The translations under genes and the position numbers were made by a program. The notes under the pieces are model-generated. The model was not told the DNA's origin, did no database searches, and was given only the letters and a program-made list of their open reading frames with translations. Positions 9,755-18,271 of a stretch of 64,000 nucleotides of DNA are shown in pieces. Every line of letters starts with the position of its first letter. The first letter of the stretch is position 1. The DNA is from Algoriphagus machipongonensis (lineage in GTDB: Bacteria > Bacteroidota > Bacteroidia > Cytophagales > Cyclobacteriaceae), in the NCBI RefSeq assembly GCF_000166275.1, contig NZ_CM001023.1, forward strand, positions 4,095,001 to 4,159,000. The letters run 5' to 3'.

Positions 9755-11305
9755 ATGAAACACGCCATTGTTCTAGCATTCTTTACGCTGATACTTTTTC
9801 CGGATTTAATGGCCCAACAGGAAAGTTCAGAAGCTGATAGTGTAGCCCAAAGTGATATCGACTCTGAAAGCAACTCTTTAATAGACAGTTTATTTATTAA
9901 AACGGACACCATCCAAACTGAAACAGAAAGTTATCAAACCTTAGGTTCTGTTTTAAATAAAGTAATCAACAAGGCACAGCAACATGCGATTTCGCTAAGT
10001 GAAATAAAACTTAAACTCTCGGAAGATTTTGATACAGTAAGGTTAAGTAAAGACCTTCCATCTATTCATGACTTAGCTATCAACATTAAAGGGAATGTTA
10101 TTGAGGATCAAGAATTTATCAACTTAAGATATTTAAAAGGCTTAGACAATTTGATTAATACATTAAATGAAGTTAATCAAGGACATATAAAAGAAATCAA
10201 CGATCGAGTAAATGAATTCAATGACTTGAACATTAAGATTACTGAAATAAAATCTGACAGCTTATTCAATCTTTCTCTAAGAGATTCAACTCTCGTTCCC
10301 ATTATTAATTCTGAACTTAAAACTCTTAGAAACACTCTTAAAAGTATAGACAGCACTTATCTAAACAAGGAAATCACATTAGTGAAATTTCAAGCAGCTG
10401 CCAGTGAAAACGCAATTTTGTTGATGGAGCTAAGGGAATTTTTGATTTCTAACCAGCGAAGATTAGCTGAGGAGTCATTGACCAAAGAAATCAATTACCC
10501 ATGGGAACCCTCAAAAAATGAACAGCCCTTAACATTTTTTGAAATCACCAAGCAGTCAACCCTGATTAATTTTCTTATCCTTGTTTTGTTCCTTGGGAGA
10601 AATTACATCGCTTTTATACTAACAGTTTTAGTCTTTATAAGCGTATACATATTTTTAAAGAGGGTAGTCAAAAGGATTTCCAATGAAAATGAATTTGCCA
10701 GCCTCATACTGGATCGGGTTAAATATTTCAAAAATCATACTTTAGCAGCCACCTTTGTGCTTCTGATACCCTTTTTCTTTGTTTTCTTTCATAAACCTCC
10801 TTTGATTTTTGCTTCCCTGCTTTCTCTCCTTCTTACTATAGGTTCAGTTTATTTAGTCAAAGGTCAGTTCGGAAAGCAATTCCATAAATATTTTCTCCTC
10901 TTTTTAACTCCTTACATTTTAATTGCTTTAAGTGGTCTCCAATGGAAAATAGCTTACCAAGAAAGATGGTTTATACTTTTATGCTCCATTTTATTTATCA
11001 CCATGGGCATCTTAATTCTCAAAGACTTAAGATTCAAAAAGTTCACTGGTTCCAAGTTTTTAAGAATAGCCACCATCTTTTTATTGATTTTTCAGACTGC
11101 TAGTCTGGTTTTAAATATTATTGGCAGGTTTAACCTATCTAAAACCTTTGCCGTGACAGGAGCCGTAAATTATTACAGAGCGGTCGGATTGTTTCTGTTT
11201 ATTTTGGTCACAATGGAGGCAGTTTACCTGATCATTGAATACAATAAAAAGGAACCAATGGTTTCACTTCGTTTTTTGATTTCCAGGACCTCCAAAAGCG
11301 GATGA
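9755..11305 (+). CDS. Membrane protein with periplasmic coiled coil, partner of the downstream MscS channel
   Basis: 516 residues. A signal peptide (1-20, ending DLMAQ) is followed by an acidic Ser/Asp-rich stretch and a largely helical, probably coiled-coil region to about 250. About six transmembrane segments fill the rest, for example FLILVLFLGRNYIAFILTVL, TFVLLIPFFFVFF and ATIFLLIFQTASLVL. I recognise no named family. The stop codon overlaps the start of the MscS-type gene (ATGA), so the two are translationally coupled. Together they have the layout of the large MscK/MscM channels: periplasmic coiled coil, extra membrane helices, then MscS core, here split into two polypeptides. I infer an accessory or gating subunit; homology to the MscK N-terminus is not demonstrated. 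Confidence 0.75.
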   Translation: MKHAIVLAFFTLILFPDLMAQQESSEADSVAQSDIDSESNSLIDSLFIKTDTIQTETESYQTLGSVLNKVINKAQQHAISLSEIKLKLSEDFDTVRLSKDLPSIHDLAINIKGNVIEDQEFINLRYLKGLDNLINTLNEVNQGHIKEINDRVNEFNDLNIKITEIKSDSLFNLSLRDSTLVPIINSELKTLRNTLKSIDSTYLNKEITLVKFQAAASENAILLMELREFLISNQRRLAEESLTKEINYPWEPSKNEQPLTFFEITKQSTLINFLILVLFLGRNYIAFILTVLVFISVYIFLKRVVKRISNENEFASLILDRVKYFKNHTLAATFVLLIPFFFVFFHKPPLIFASLLSLLLTIGSVYLVKGQFGKQFHKYFLLFLTPYILIALSGLQWKIAYQERWFILLCSILFITMGILILKDLRFKKFTGSKFLRIATIFLLIFQTASLVLNIIGRFNLSKTFAVTGAVNYYRAVGLFLFILVTMEAVYLIIEYNKKEPMVSLRFLISRTSKSG

Positions 11306-12300
11306 AAGGCTTATTAATTGCCTTTTCTCTTTCAATATGGACTTATGGACTTGTTTGGCATTTAGGACTCTATGATAAATTTTACAACAGCATAGAGGGT
11401 TTCCTAACGACCAATCGAACACTTGGAAATACTGAGTTCCAGTTTGGGAGCATTTTATTATTCATCATCATACTTTACATCTCCACCTTCCTAGCAAATA
11501 ACATTGCCTATTTCGCTTCCATGAAGGATCAAAGTACCACTCGGACCAGAAAACAGCGACTGGGGAGTTCTGTACTGTTAATCCGTCTAGGGATTGTCTT
11601 TTTAGGCTTTTTTATAGCGGCTACGGCAGCTAAAATCCCCTTAGATAGCATAGCTATAGTTTTGGGAGCCCTGTCTGTGGGTATTGGTTTTGGTTTACAA
11701 ACTATCATCAATAACCTTGTTTCAGGTATCATTTTGGCCTTTGAAAGACCCATACAAATTGGGGACGAAATAGAAGTAGGACAAAACATAGGTACCGTCA
11801 AAGATGTGGGTATCCGGGCCAGTAAAATCCAGGCTTACGATGGCTCTGAAGTAGTTATCCCCAATGGAGACTTATTATCCCAAAGCCTTATCAACTGGAC
11901 CTTATCTGATAAACGCCGAAGAATAGAGCTTTTTGTAGGTGTGGGATATGGCTCAGACATGAAAAAAGTGAAATCCGTTATTGAAGGCGTATTAGACAGA
12001 GATAAAATCCTTAAAGCGCCAAGCCCAAGGGTGTTGATGCAAGACTTTGGATCTTCCTCCGTAGATTTCAGACTTCTTTTTTGGGTTGAAACCATGGACA
12101 TTTGGATCGATATGCGATCCGAAGTAATGAATGCAATCTTTGAAGCTTTCGGAGAAAACGACATAGAAATCCCGTTCCCAAAGAGAGACCTCTATATCAA
12201 AGGATTACCCGGTATGTGGAAAGAAAAAATCAGCGGGCCTGGAGAAGGTTTGCCATCAGATCTAAAAGATATAGACGAAGAACCACCTACTCAAGAATAA
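11302..12300 (+). CDS. MscS-family mechanosensitive ion channel
   Basis: 332 residues. Three or four N-terminal membrane segments lead into the pore helix, about 118-147 (GALSVGIGFGLQTIINNLVSG reads like MscS TM3, with Gly/Ala packing positions and the QxxxxN hinge). The cytoplasmic beta domain follows, with FERPIQIGDEIEVG near 147-160 and VVIPNGDLLSQSLINW. A C-terminal alpha-beta vestibule ends near 300, then an acidic tail. It releases solutes when membrane tension rises after hypo-osmotic shock. The ATG overlaps the previous stop, and the pair ends at a bidirectional terminator. Assignment to the family is firm; the contribution of the upstream partner is inferred. Confidence 0.94.
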   Translation: MKGLLIAFSLSIWTYGLVWHLGLYDKFYNSIEGFLTTNRTLGNTEFQFGSILLFIIILYISTFLANNIAYFASMKDQSTTRTRKQRLGSSVLLIRLGIVFLGFFIAATAAKIPLDSIAIVLGALSVGIGFGLQTIINNLVSGIILAFERPIQIGDEIEVGQNIGTVKDVGIRASKIQAYDGSEVVIPNGDLLSQSLINWTLSDKRRRIELFVGVGYGSDMKKVKSVIEGVLDRDKILKAPSPRVLMQDFGSSSVDFRLLFWVETMDIWIDMRSEVMNAIFEAFGENDIEIPFPKRDLYIKGLPGMWKEKISGPGEGLPSDLKDIDEEPPTQE

Positions 12301-12335
12301 TCTCTTCGGTAGATTCTAACCGTTCTCAAAAATCA

Positions 12336-12370
12336 AAAAAACCCCTGAAAAATTTTATCAGGGGTTTTTT
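12336..12370. terminator. Bidirectional terminator between mscS-like and csp genes
   Basis: 13-bp stem AAAAAACCCCTGA/TCAGGGGTTTTTT with a 9-base loop. The A and T runs let it work for both convergent genes. Confidence 0.92.
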
Positions 12371-12396
12371 GTGCACTCTAATTTCAAAATCTATAA

Positions 12397-12588
12397 TTAT
12401 GCGATTTTAACATTAATTGCATTAGGTCCTTTTTTGCCATCTTTGATGTCGTAAGTTACTTTGTCATTTTGAGCAACCTTGTCGACTAGGCCGGTAGCAT
12501 GAACGAAGATGTCGCTTTGAGTTTCGTCATCAACGATAAAACCAAATCCTTTGGCATCGTTGTAAAATTTTACTGTTCCGGTAAACAT
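12397..12588 (-). CDS. Cold-shock domain protein, CspA family
   Basis: 63 residues, a single cold-shock OB-fold. The RNA-binding motifs are intact: RNP1 as KGFGFIV (13-19) and RNP2 as DIFVHATGL. It binds single-stranded RNA/DNA and melts secondary structure in mRNA; many bacterial members are not cold-induced. It is a lone gene with its own promoter. The leader contains a tandem 10-base repeat (12591-12610) that could matter for post-transcriptional control. The identification is secure; whether this copy responds to cold cannot be read from the sequence. Confidence 0.96.
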   Translation of the reverse strand: MFTGTVKFYNDAKGFGFIVDDETQSDIFVHATGLVDKVAQNDKVTYDIKDGKKGPNAINVKIA

Positions 12589-12622
12589 AATAAATTGTGA
12601 TAAATTGTAATTGAAAGTACGC

Positions 12623-12653
12623 TAAATGTAAATATTCCTTGAAACAAAACAAA
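12623..12653 (-). promoter_or_regulatory. Promoter of the csp gene
   Basis: On the minus strand TTTG, a 19-base spacer, then TACATTTA: -33 and -7 boxes close to the Bacteroidota consensus TTTG-N19-TAnnTTTG. The implied transcript start leaves a leader of about 30 bases. Confidence 0.65.
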
Positions 12654-12676
12654 ACAATCATTTTTTATTTGAAGAA

Positions 12677-13168
12677 ATGAAAAAAATAATTTTGATAAGG
12701 CACGGAAAATCAGCATGGAATAATCCATTCTTGCAAGATCACGACAGACCATTGGCCGAGAGAGGGCTAAGAGATGCACCAAAGATGGCAATGCGTTTAA
12801 AAAACAGAGATGTCAAGCCGGATCTATTTTTGACCTCCACAGCCAATAGAGCCATGAAAACCGCGGAGATTACTGCCGAGGTTTTAGGGCTTCCAGTGAA
12901 AATCATTCATTCTGAACCGCAATTATATCATGCCTCTCCTGAAATAATCCTAAAAATAATCAGGAATCAAAATGATAAATACAAGACAATCTTGGTTTTT
13001 GGTCATAACCCAGGCTTCAATTATTTTATTGAATTAATGGGAGAAGACATAAACAACTTACCCACTTCCGGGCAATTTGGATTTACTTTTAAAACTGAAA
13101 AGTGGGAGAATATCTCTCCTCAAAATGCTAGCTTTTGGTTCTTTGATTTTCCTAAAAAATCAACCTAA
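12677..13168 (+). CDS. SixA-like histidine phosphatase
   Basis: 163 residues of the RHG histidine phosphatase superfamily. The phosphohistidine-forming motif is LIRHGKSAW near residues 6-14, the second conserved Arg is in TSTANRAMKTAE, and the second catalytic His is in FGHNPGF near 111-117. The short length without a cap domain, the GHNPG form and the DHDRPLAERG segment match the SixA branch, which dephosphorylates phosphohistidine on phosphotransfer proteins. Substrates of Bacteroidota members are unknown; small phosphorylated molecules are possible. It is divergent from csp. Its stop overlaps the stop of the convergent SDR gene by three bases. Confidence 0.88.
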   Translation: MKKIILIRHGKSAWNNPFLQDHDRPLAERGLRDAPKMAMRLKNRDVKPDLFLTSTANRAMKTAEITAEVLGLPVKIIHSEPQLYHASPEIILKIIRNQNDKYKTILVFGHNPGFNYFIELMGEDINNLPTSGQFGFTFKTEKWENISPQNASFWFFDFPKKST

Positions 13169-13899
13169 GGCAAATCAAACTTTCTTACATCCTGGATGAC
13201 ATCTTGAAACTTTGAGGGATTATCAAATAAGTAGGCGATTTTCTGCGCAACTAGTCCCGGACTACTCAATTTATTATCTTTTTTAAAATCAATAAACTTA
13301 TCTAATTCGGGAAAATCCTCCACAGTAGATTCGCGAATTTCTCCTTGCATCCCAGTATCTACTATACCCGGGGCCAAACTGAAAAAATGAAAATTATCTG
13401 ACGCACTCTCTTTTGCAGCAACCTCTGTAAACATAGCCAATGCAGCTTTGGTACTACAGTAGCCAGACCAACCTGCCACTGGTCGAAATGCAGCCCCCGA
13501 ACCAATATTACAAATGATTTTCTCAAAAGACTTTTCCTTGTATCGTTTGATAAAAGCATTGGTCAGGTACATGGGAGCAAGCAAATTCACATTGACTTGA
13601 GAGCGTAGCGCTTTTGGGTTTACTTTTCCCAGTGATTTGATTTTACCTATCCAGCCAGCATTATTTAGCAGTATGATCCTATCAAATTCTTCATCAGGAA
13701 AGATCTGATCCAACTTAGACTCTAAAATATCCAAATCAGCCAAATCCAGGCTCAATTGCTGGAGCGTAGGTGATTTGATCTCTAATTTTGTTCGGGAAAT
13801 CGCCAAAATTTGAAAAGAATCCTGCTTCAGATAGTAATCTAAAACCGCTTTCCCTAAACCCTGGCTATGACCTGTGATGATAAGGAGTGATTTCTTCAT
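13165..13899 (-). CDS. Short-chain dehydrogenase/reductase, benzil/sepiapterin reductase-like
   Basis: 244 residues from the ATG at 13899. A longer frame can be read from an upstream TTG, but those codons fall inside the preceding gene's terminator, so I reject them. The Rossmann motif is TGHSQGLG near residue 9. NNAG appears as LLNNAGWIG, the catalytic Ser lies in the GSGAAFRP region (CNIGSGAAF), and the Tyr-x-x-x-Lys is in SGYCSTKAAL. The late LAPGIVDTGMQ motif is that of NAD(P)(H) short-chain dehydrogenases related to benzil and sepiapterin reductases. The physiological substrate is unknown. It may be transcribed by read-through from hslU or from its own weak promoter. Confidence 0.88.
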   Translation of the reverse strand: MKKSLLIITGHSQGLGKAVLDYYLKQDSFQILAISRTKLEIKSPTLQQLSLDLADLDILESKLDQIFPDEEFDRIILLNNAGWIGKIKSLGKVNPKALRSQVNVNLLAPMYLTNAFIKRYKEKSFEKIICNIGSGAAFRPVAGWSGYCSTKAALAMFTEVAAKESASDNFHFFSLAPGIVDTGMQGEIRESTVEDFPELDKFIDFKKDNKLSSPGLVAQKIAYLFDNPSKFQDVIQDVRKFDLP

Positions 13900-13902
13900 A
13901 AT

Positions 13903-13934
13903 AAAAAAAGGCACCAAATGATGCCTTGTTTTTT
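13903..13934 (-). terminator. Terminator after hslU
   Basis: On the minus strand stem AAGGCA/TGCCTT with a partly paired loop, followed by seven U. It lies between the hslU stop and the SDR start, only four bases from the latter. Confidence 0.8.
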
Positions 13935-13935
13935 G

Positions 13936-15330
13936 TTATAAAATATATTGTGAAAGATCTCGGTTTTGAACCAGCGAGGATAGTCTTTCCTGCACCATTT
14001 CTTTCGTTACCATGATCTTAGAATTTGCCTTTATGGTATCTGGAACGTCAAACAAGAAGTCATTTAACAAGTGACTCATAACCGTATGAAGTCTTCTGGC
14101 GCCGATATTTTCAACCTCTTGATTGATTAAAAAGGCCAATCTTGCTATTTCATCGATTGATTCTTCATTGAACTCCAAATAAACTTCTTCCGCCTCAAAC
14201 AATGCTTGGTACTGCTTAGTCAAAGCATTCTTTGGCTCTCTCAGGATCATCGCAAAATCCTCCTGAGTTAAACTCTGAAGCTCCACTCTAATCGGGAATC
14301 TACCTTGCAACTCAGGAATCAAATCAGATGGTTTAGCCACATGAAATGCTCCTGCCGCGATAAACAAAATATGATCTGTATTGATGACACCATATTTGGT
14401 ATTTACAGAAGACCCTTCAACAATCGGAAGCAAATCTCGCTGTACACCTTCTCTGCTGACATCAGGTCCACCTCCATTTTTACCTGATTTGGAAGCAATC
14501 TTATCTATTTCATCAATGAAAATTATTCCATTGTTTTCAGCCAGCTTAATCGCCTCTTCCTTAACCTCATCAAAATCAATCAATCTGGAAACTTCTTCTT
14601 CCATCAAGACTTTTCTAGCCTCAGAGATACTCAGCTTTCTCTTTTTGGTCTTTTTCGGCATCATACCCCAAATCATGTCCTGAAGACCAGCCATGCTCGC
14701 ATCGTCAATCATACCATTGCCAATCATGCCTATTCCTGTTGGAGAAGAGGCTTTGACATTGATTTCGACCTTCCTATCATCCAACTCTCCATTTCGAAGC
14801 TTCTCGCGGAACCTTTCTCGGGTTCTTTCATTTAACTCTTCATCCGTATTTGGCTCAGAATTGGTATCTGCAGGAACTGCATTTCTTGTGAAACCGGCAC
14901 TTTTTACAGGTGGAATCAAAATATCCAAAATCAATTCCTCTACAGCCTCAGCCGCTTTCGCTTTGACGGCTTCATTTTTCTCTTCTCTGACCAAAGCCAC
15001 GGCTTGCTCTACCAAATCTCTCACCATGCTCTCTACATCTCTTCCCACATATCCTACTTCGGTGAATTTGGATGCTTCTACTTTTGTAAAAGGTGCATTC
15101 GCTACTTTCGCCAGTCTTCTGGCAATTTCAGTTTTTCCCACACCAGTAGATCCGATCATCAAGATATTATTTGGTACAATATCTTTCTGGATGTCAGATT
15201 TGACCATTAATCTTCGAATTCTATTTCTCAGTGCAATGGCAACATTTCTCTTGGCATCTTTTTGACCTATGATATATTTATCTAACTCACCAACAATCTG
15301 TCTGGGAGTAAGTGATATGATTTGCTCCAT
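13936..15330 (-). CDS. hslU: ATP-dependent protease ATPase subunit HslU (ClpY)
   Basis: 464 residues. N-terminal LTPRQIVGELDKYIIGQ is the HslU signature. Walker A is GSTGVGKT (60-67), the substrate pore loop is GYVGRD (93-98), and Walker B is IIFIDEID (269-276). An I domain of about 110-245 lies between them and includes the Gly-rich GIGMIGNGM segment. The C-terminus (NRDLSQYIL) keeps the tail that inserts into HslV to activate it. HslU unfolds substrates for the HslV peptidase, which is not encoded in this window although hslVU is an operon in many bacteria. It is followed by its own terminator, and lon lies just upstream on the same strand. Confidence 0.97.
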   Translation of the reverse strand: MEQIISLTPRQIVGELDKYIIGQKDAKRNVAIALRNRIRRLMVKSDIQKDIVPNNILMIGSTGVGKTEIARRLAKVANAPFTKVEASKFTEVGYVGRDVESMVRDLVEQAVALVREEKNEAVKAKAAEAVEELILDILIPPVKSAGFTRNAVPADTNSEPNTDEELNERTRERFREKLRNGELDDRKVEINVKASSPTGIGMIGNGMIDDASMAGLQDMIWGMMPKKTKKRKLSISEARKVLMEEEVSRLIDFDEVKEEAIKLAENNGIIFIDEIDKIASKSGKNGGGPDVSREGVQRDLLPIVEGSSVNTKYGVINTDHILFIAAGAFHVAKPSDLIPELQGRFPIRVELQSLTQEDFAMILREPKNALTKQYQALFEAEEVYLEFNEESIDEIARLAFLINQEVENIGARRLHTVMSHLLNDFLFDVPDTIKANSKIMVTKEMVQERLSSLVQNRDLSQYIL

Positions 15331-15409
15331 GATAATATGTTAATTCAACTGTTAGGCTTTAATCTGTAACCAAAACCTAAAGCTGAAAGTGAAAATATGG
15401 TAACTCAGA

Positions 15410-15433
15410 AAGGACAAAGCATCGCCTGTCCTT
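15410..15433 (-). terminator. Hairpin after lon
   Basis: Stem AAGGACA/TGTCCTT with a 10-base loop, 10 bases beyond the lon stop. There is no U tract, so it is a weak terminator or an mRNA 3' stabiliser, and hslU may be partly co-transcribed with lon. Confidence 0.5.
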
Positions 15434-15442
15434 CCTTTCGCT

Positions 15443-17914
15443 TTATGATTTAGTCTCAGGTGACAAAGTGAAAGTCAAAGGTCTTGCAACCTTGGTCTTC
15501 AACAGTGCTATTTCCAACACCTCGTCTACCCGATCTACAAAATGAAAATCTATACCCGTAACATATTGAGGGTCGATTTCCTCTATGTCACGCTTATTCT
15601 TTTTACAAAGAATAATTTCCTTGATACCGGCTCTTTTCGCAGCCAGAATCTTCTCTTTAATACCTCCTACAGGCATCACCTTACCAATTAGGCTTATCTC
15701 ACCCGTCATGGCTACCTTGGCTTTGATTTTACGCTGTGTAAACACAGAAGCCATCGCAGTCAACATGGTAATCCCTGCGGATGGACCATCTTTTGGAACT
15801 GCTCCAGCAGGAACGTGAATATGTAAATCATATTGATCAAAGATTCTATGATCAATACCCAAAGTTTCTGCTTTTGATTTCAGGTAAGAAAGAGCTGTAA
15901 CCGCGGATTCTTTCATAACATCTCCCAGTTGTCCAGAGAGTGTTAATTTCCCTTTACCTCTACTGAGGCTAGATTCTATAAATAAGATTTCTCCTCCTAC
16001 ACTGGTCCAAGCTAGGCCTGTCACAACTCCAGCCACAGAATTATCTTCGTAGGTCTCTTTATCGAAAATCTCAGAACCTAGTATTTTTCGCACTGCATCA
16101 GGAGTGATTTTTGGACTGTACTCCTCCTCCATCGCAATGGACTTTGCAATATTTCTAATCACTTTCCCGATCGCTCTTTCAAGGCTTCTTACACCTGACT
16201 CACGAGTATAATCCTCTATGATTTTTACCAAAGAAGCTTTATTGAAGGAAATATCTTTGGACTTCAAGCCGTGTTCTTTGCGTTGCTTTGGCACCAAGTG
16301 ACGCTTCGCAATTTCCACTTTCTCCTCTTGAGTATAACCTGTCACTTCAATGATCTCCATACGATCACGTAAGGCAGGCTGAATACTATCCAAAGAGTTT
16401 GCTGTGGCGATAAACAGGACTTTGCTTAAGTCATATTCCACTTCCAAGTAATTATCCAGGAAAGTACTGTTTTGCTCTGGATCCAAAACCTCAAGGAAAG
16501 CAGAAGAAGGATCTCCTCTAAAATCAGAAGATAGCTTATCGATCTCATCCAACACATAAACTGGATTTGAAATCTTCACCTTCTTCATGTTTTGAATGAT
16601 CTTCCCTGGCATAGCACCCACATAGGTTTTTCTATGACCTCGGATTTCTGCTTCATCATGCAGTCCTCCCAGAGACATTCTTATGTATTTTCTTCCCAAA
16701 GCTGCTGCAATAGATTTCCCTAAGGAAGTTTTACCTACTCCAGGAGGGCCATACAAGCATAAAATCGGGCCTTTTAAGTCATTTTTCAGCTTCAAAACTG
16801 CCAGATACTCAATGATTCTTTCTTTGACTTTTTCCAAACCAAAATGGTCTTTATCCAAAATAGCTTTGGCATTTTTTAAGTCAAAATTATCCTGAGTAAA
16901 CTCATTCCATGGCAATTCAACCATGGTTTCGGCATAATTCAATGCAATTGGATATTCTGCTGCTGAAGGGTTTATTCTCAGGATTTTATCCAGTTCTTTT
17001 TCAAAGTGTTTCTTCACTTCTTCTGGCCATTTTTTCAAATCCCCTCGAGCACGTAAATCTTCCACCTCTTTTTCTGGACCTTCTTCACCCAGTTCGGTTT
17101 GAAGCACCTTCATCTGCTGGCGGAGAAAATAATCCCTTTGCTGCTGATCGATATCGGTATGTACTTTCTTTTGAATCTCCGACTTCAACTCCAGCATTTG
17201 GATGTCCTTCATCATAAATTCCAACAACAATGTAGCTCGGTCCACTCCATCATTGATCTCCAATAATCTTTGCTTGGACTCTACCGCAGCATTGATATTA
17301 GAAGACAAGAAATGTGTTAAGAAAGAAGTGTTGTCAATATTATCAAGAGCTACCTGAGCTTCTCTTGGAATTTCCGGGTTCAGATGTAAAATCCTTGTAG
17401 CGGCTTCCTTTAAAGACTCCTCTAAAGCTCTGATTTTCTTAGAGCTTTTAGGGAAGTTCTCTTCCAGATAGTTCACTTTAGCAATAAAATAAGGATCATC
17501 CGTCACTTGCTCATTGATCTCGAATCTCTTTTTACCCTGGATAATAATGGTAGTATTTCCATCAGGTAAAACGATCATCTTTATGATTTTGGCAAGAGTA
17601 CCTACTTGATAAATATCATCCCAGGCTGGATCATCAATATTAGGGTTGATCTGTGCACAAACACCGATCAACTTATTCCCTTTCTGGGCTTTCTTTACCA
17701 AACGTATAGAACGCTGCCTTCCAACTGTAATCGGAATGACTACACCTGGAAATAAAACAGTATTTCGGACAGATAAAATAGGAAGTTCATCCCCATAAGA
17801 TTCAGTTCCTTGCTCCTCATTTTCATCATCGGTAATCAATTGGATCAGATCACCTTCTCCGGCAAATTCACCGGTCATTAAATTTTGGAACATTGGATTT
17901 TCGAATTGACTCAT
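15443..17914 (-). CDS. lon: ATP-dependent Lon protease (endopeptidase La)
   Basis: 823 residues, full length. The N-terminal substrate-binding LAN domain runs from about 44 to 240 and starts at LPILSVRNTVLFPGVVIP. A coiled-coil helical region follows, then the AAA+ module with Walker A GPPGVGKT (389-396) and Walker B VYVLDEIDKL. The C-terminal protease domain has the Ser-Lys dyad Ser712 (KDGPSAG) and Lys755 (GGIKEK). The protein is about 40 residues longer than E. coli Lon because of an acidic N-terminal extension (residues 1-43), which is common in Bacteroidota. It degrades damaged and regulatory proteins in the cytoplasm. A perfect 17-base palindrome sits 12 bases upstream of the start and may be an operator. 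Confidence 0.97.
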   Translation of the reverse strand: MSQFENPMFQNLMTGEFAGEGDLIQLITDDENEEQGTESYGDELPILSVRNTVLFPGVVIPITVGRQRSIRLVKKAQKGNKLIGVCAQINPNIDDPAWDDIYQVGTLAKIIKMIVLPDGNTTIIIQGKKRFEINEQVTDDPYFIAKVNYLEENFPKSSKKIRALEESLKEAATRILHLNPEIPREAQVALDNIDNTSFLTHFLSSNINAAVESKQRLLEINDGVDRATLLLEFMMKDIQMLELKSEIQKKVHTDIDQQQRDYFLRQQMKVLQTELGEEGPEKEVEDLRARGDLKKWPEEVKKHFEKELDKILRINPSAAEYPIALNYAETMVELPWNEFTQDNFDLKNAKAILDKDHFGLEKVKERIIEYLAVLKLKNDLKGPILCLYGPPGVGKTSLGKSIAAALGRKYIRMSLGGLHDEAEIRGHRKTYVGAMPGKIIQNMKKVKISNPVYVLDEIDKLSSDFRGDPSSAFLEVLDPEQNSTFLDNYLEVEYDLSKVLFIATANSLDSIQPALRDRMEIIEVTGYTQEEKVEIAKRHLVPKQRKEHGLKSKDISFNKASLVKIIEDYTRESGVRSLERAIGKVIRNIAKSIAMEEEYSPKITPDAVRKILGSEIFDKETYEDNSVAGVVTGLAWTSVGGEILFIESSLSRGKGKLTLSGQLGDVMKESAVTALSYLKSKAETLGIDHRIFDQYDLHIHVPAGAVPKDGPSAGITMLTAMASVFTQRKIKAKVAMTGEISLIGKVMPVGGIKEKILAAKRAGIKEIILCKKNKRDIEEIDPQYVTGIDFHFVDRVDEVLEIALLKTKVARPLTFTLSPETKS

Positions 17915-17925
17915 ATAGACATAAT

Positions 17926-17942
17926 GACAGACGGTCTGTCAG
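17926..17942. promoter_or_regulatory. 17-base perfect palindrome upstream of lon, possible operator
   Basis: TGACAGAC-G-GTCTGTCA is an 8+1+8 perfect inverted repeat, 12 bases upstream of the lon ATG. Its size and form resemble TetR-family operators. In the transcript it would also form a short hairpin with a one-base centre, which is sterically poor, so a protein site is more likely than an RNA structure. Confidence 0.55.
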
Positions 17943-18221
17943 GATTTAGCTAACTTATTAGAAGTAACCTTTAAATCAAAAGGTAGCTGCTATAAGGTCA
18001 AGGTGTATGCCAAAAGAGGATCTTGCCAGATTGGCAGGCAATCGCTGTTGCATTTAGACTTGACCCGTTTACGATAAGTTTATCTTTAAAACGACAGCTT
18101 TAAGCGAAGGGAGATAATTTACAAATTATTTACTCCACCCACCTTCCTACTTTACTGGCAAACTCTATAAAAGTTTAGTAAAGCGCACTTCTTTTTATTT
18201 CAATTAAATCCCTGTCGGCAT

Positions 18222-18250
18222 AAAAAAAACCGGAGCTTTCACCCCGGTTT
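18222..18250 (-). terminator. Terminator after rseP
   Basis: On the minus strand stem AAACCGG/CCGGTTT with a 10-base loop, followed by eight U. Confidence 0.9.
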
Positions 18251-18271
18251 CTAATTGATATTTTGATTGGA

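Larger units (their letters stand above)
17915..18271. other. Intergenic region upstream of lon
   Basis: 357 bases without a gene. It holds the palindrome at 17926-17942, an imperfect inverted repeat around 18028-18046 (TTGCCAGATTGGCAGGCAA), and the rseP terminator at 18222-18250. No tRNA, small ORF or clear -33/-7 promoter pair was seen in the remainder. Confidence 0.6.

Noticed and set aside
13900..13917. SDR start at the upstream TTG
   Set aside because: These codons are the stem and U tract of the hslU terminator; the next ATG gives the normal distance to the TGxxxGxG motif.
14693..15265. 190-codon plus-strand frame inside hslU
   Set aside because: Antisense to a highly conserved gene; Ser/Leu-rich composition is that of a shadow frame.
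18028..18046. Inverted repeat TTGCCAGATTGGCAGGCAA as an operator
   Set aside because: The match is imperfect, and similar TGCC/GGCA sequences are common dispersed elements in this phylum; no link to a gene could be shown.
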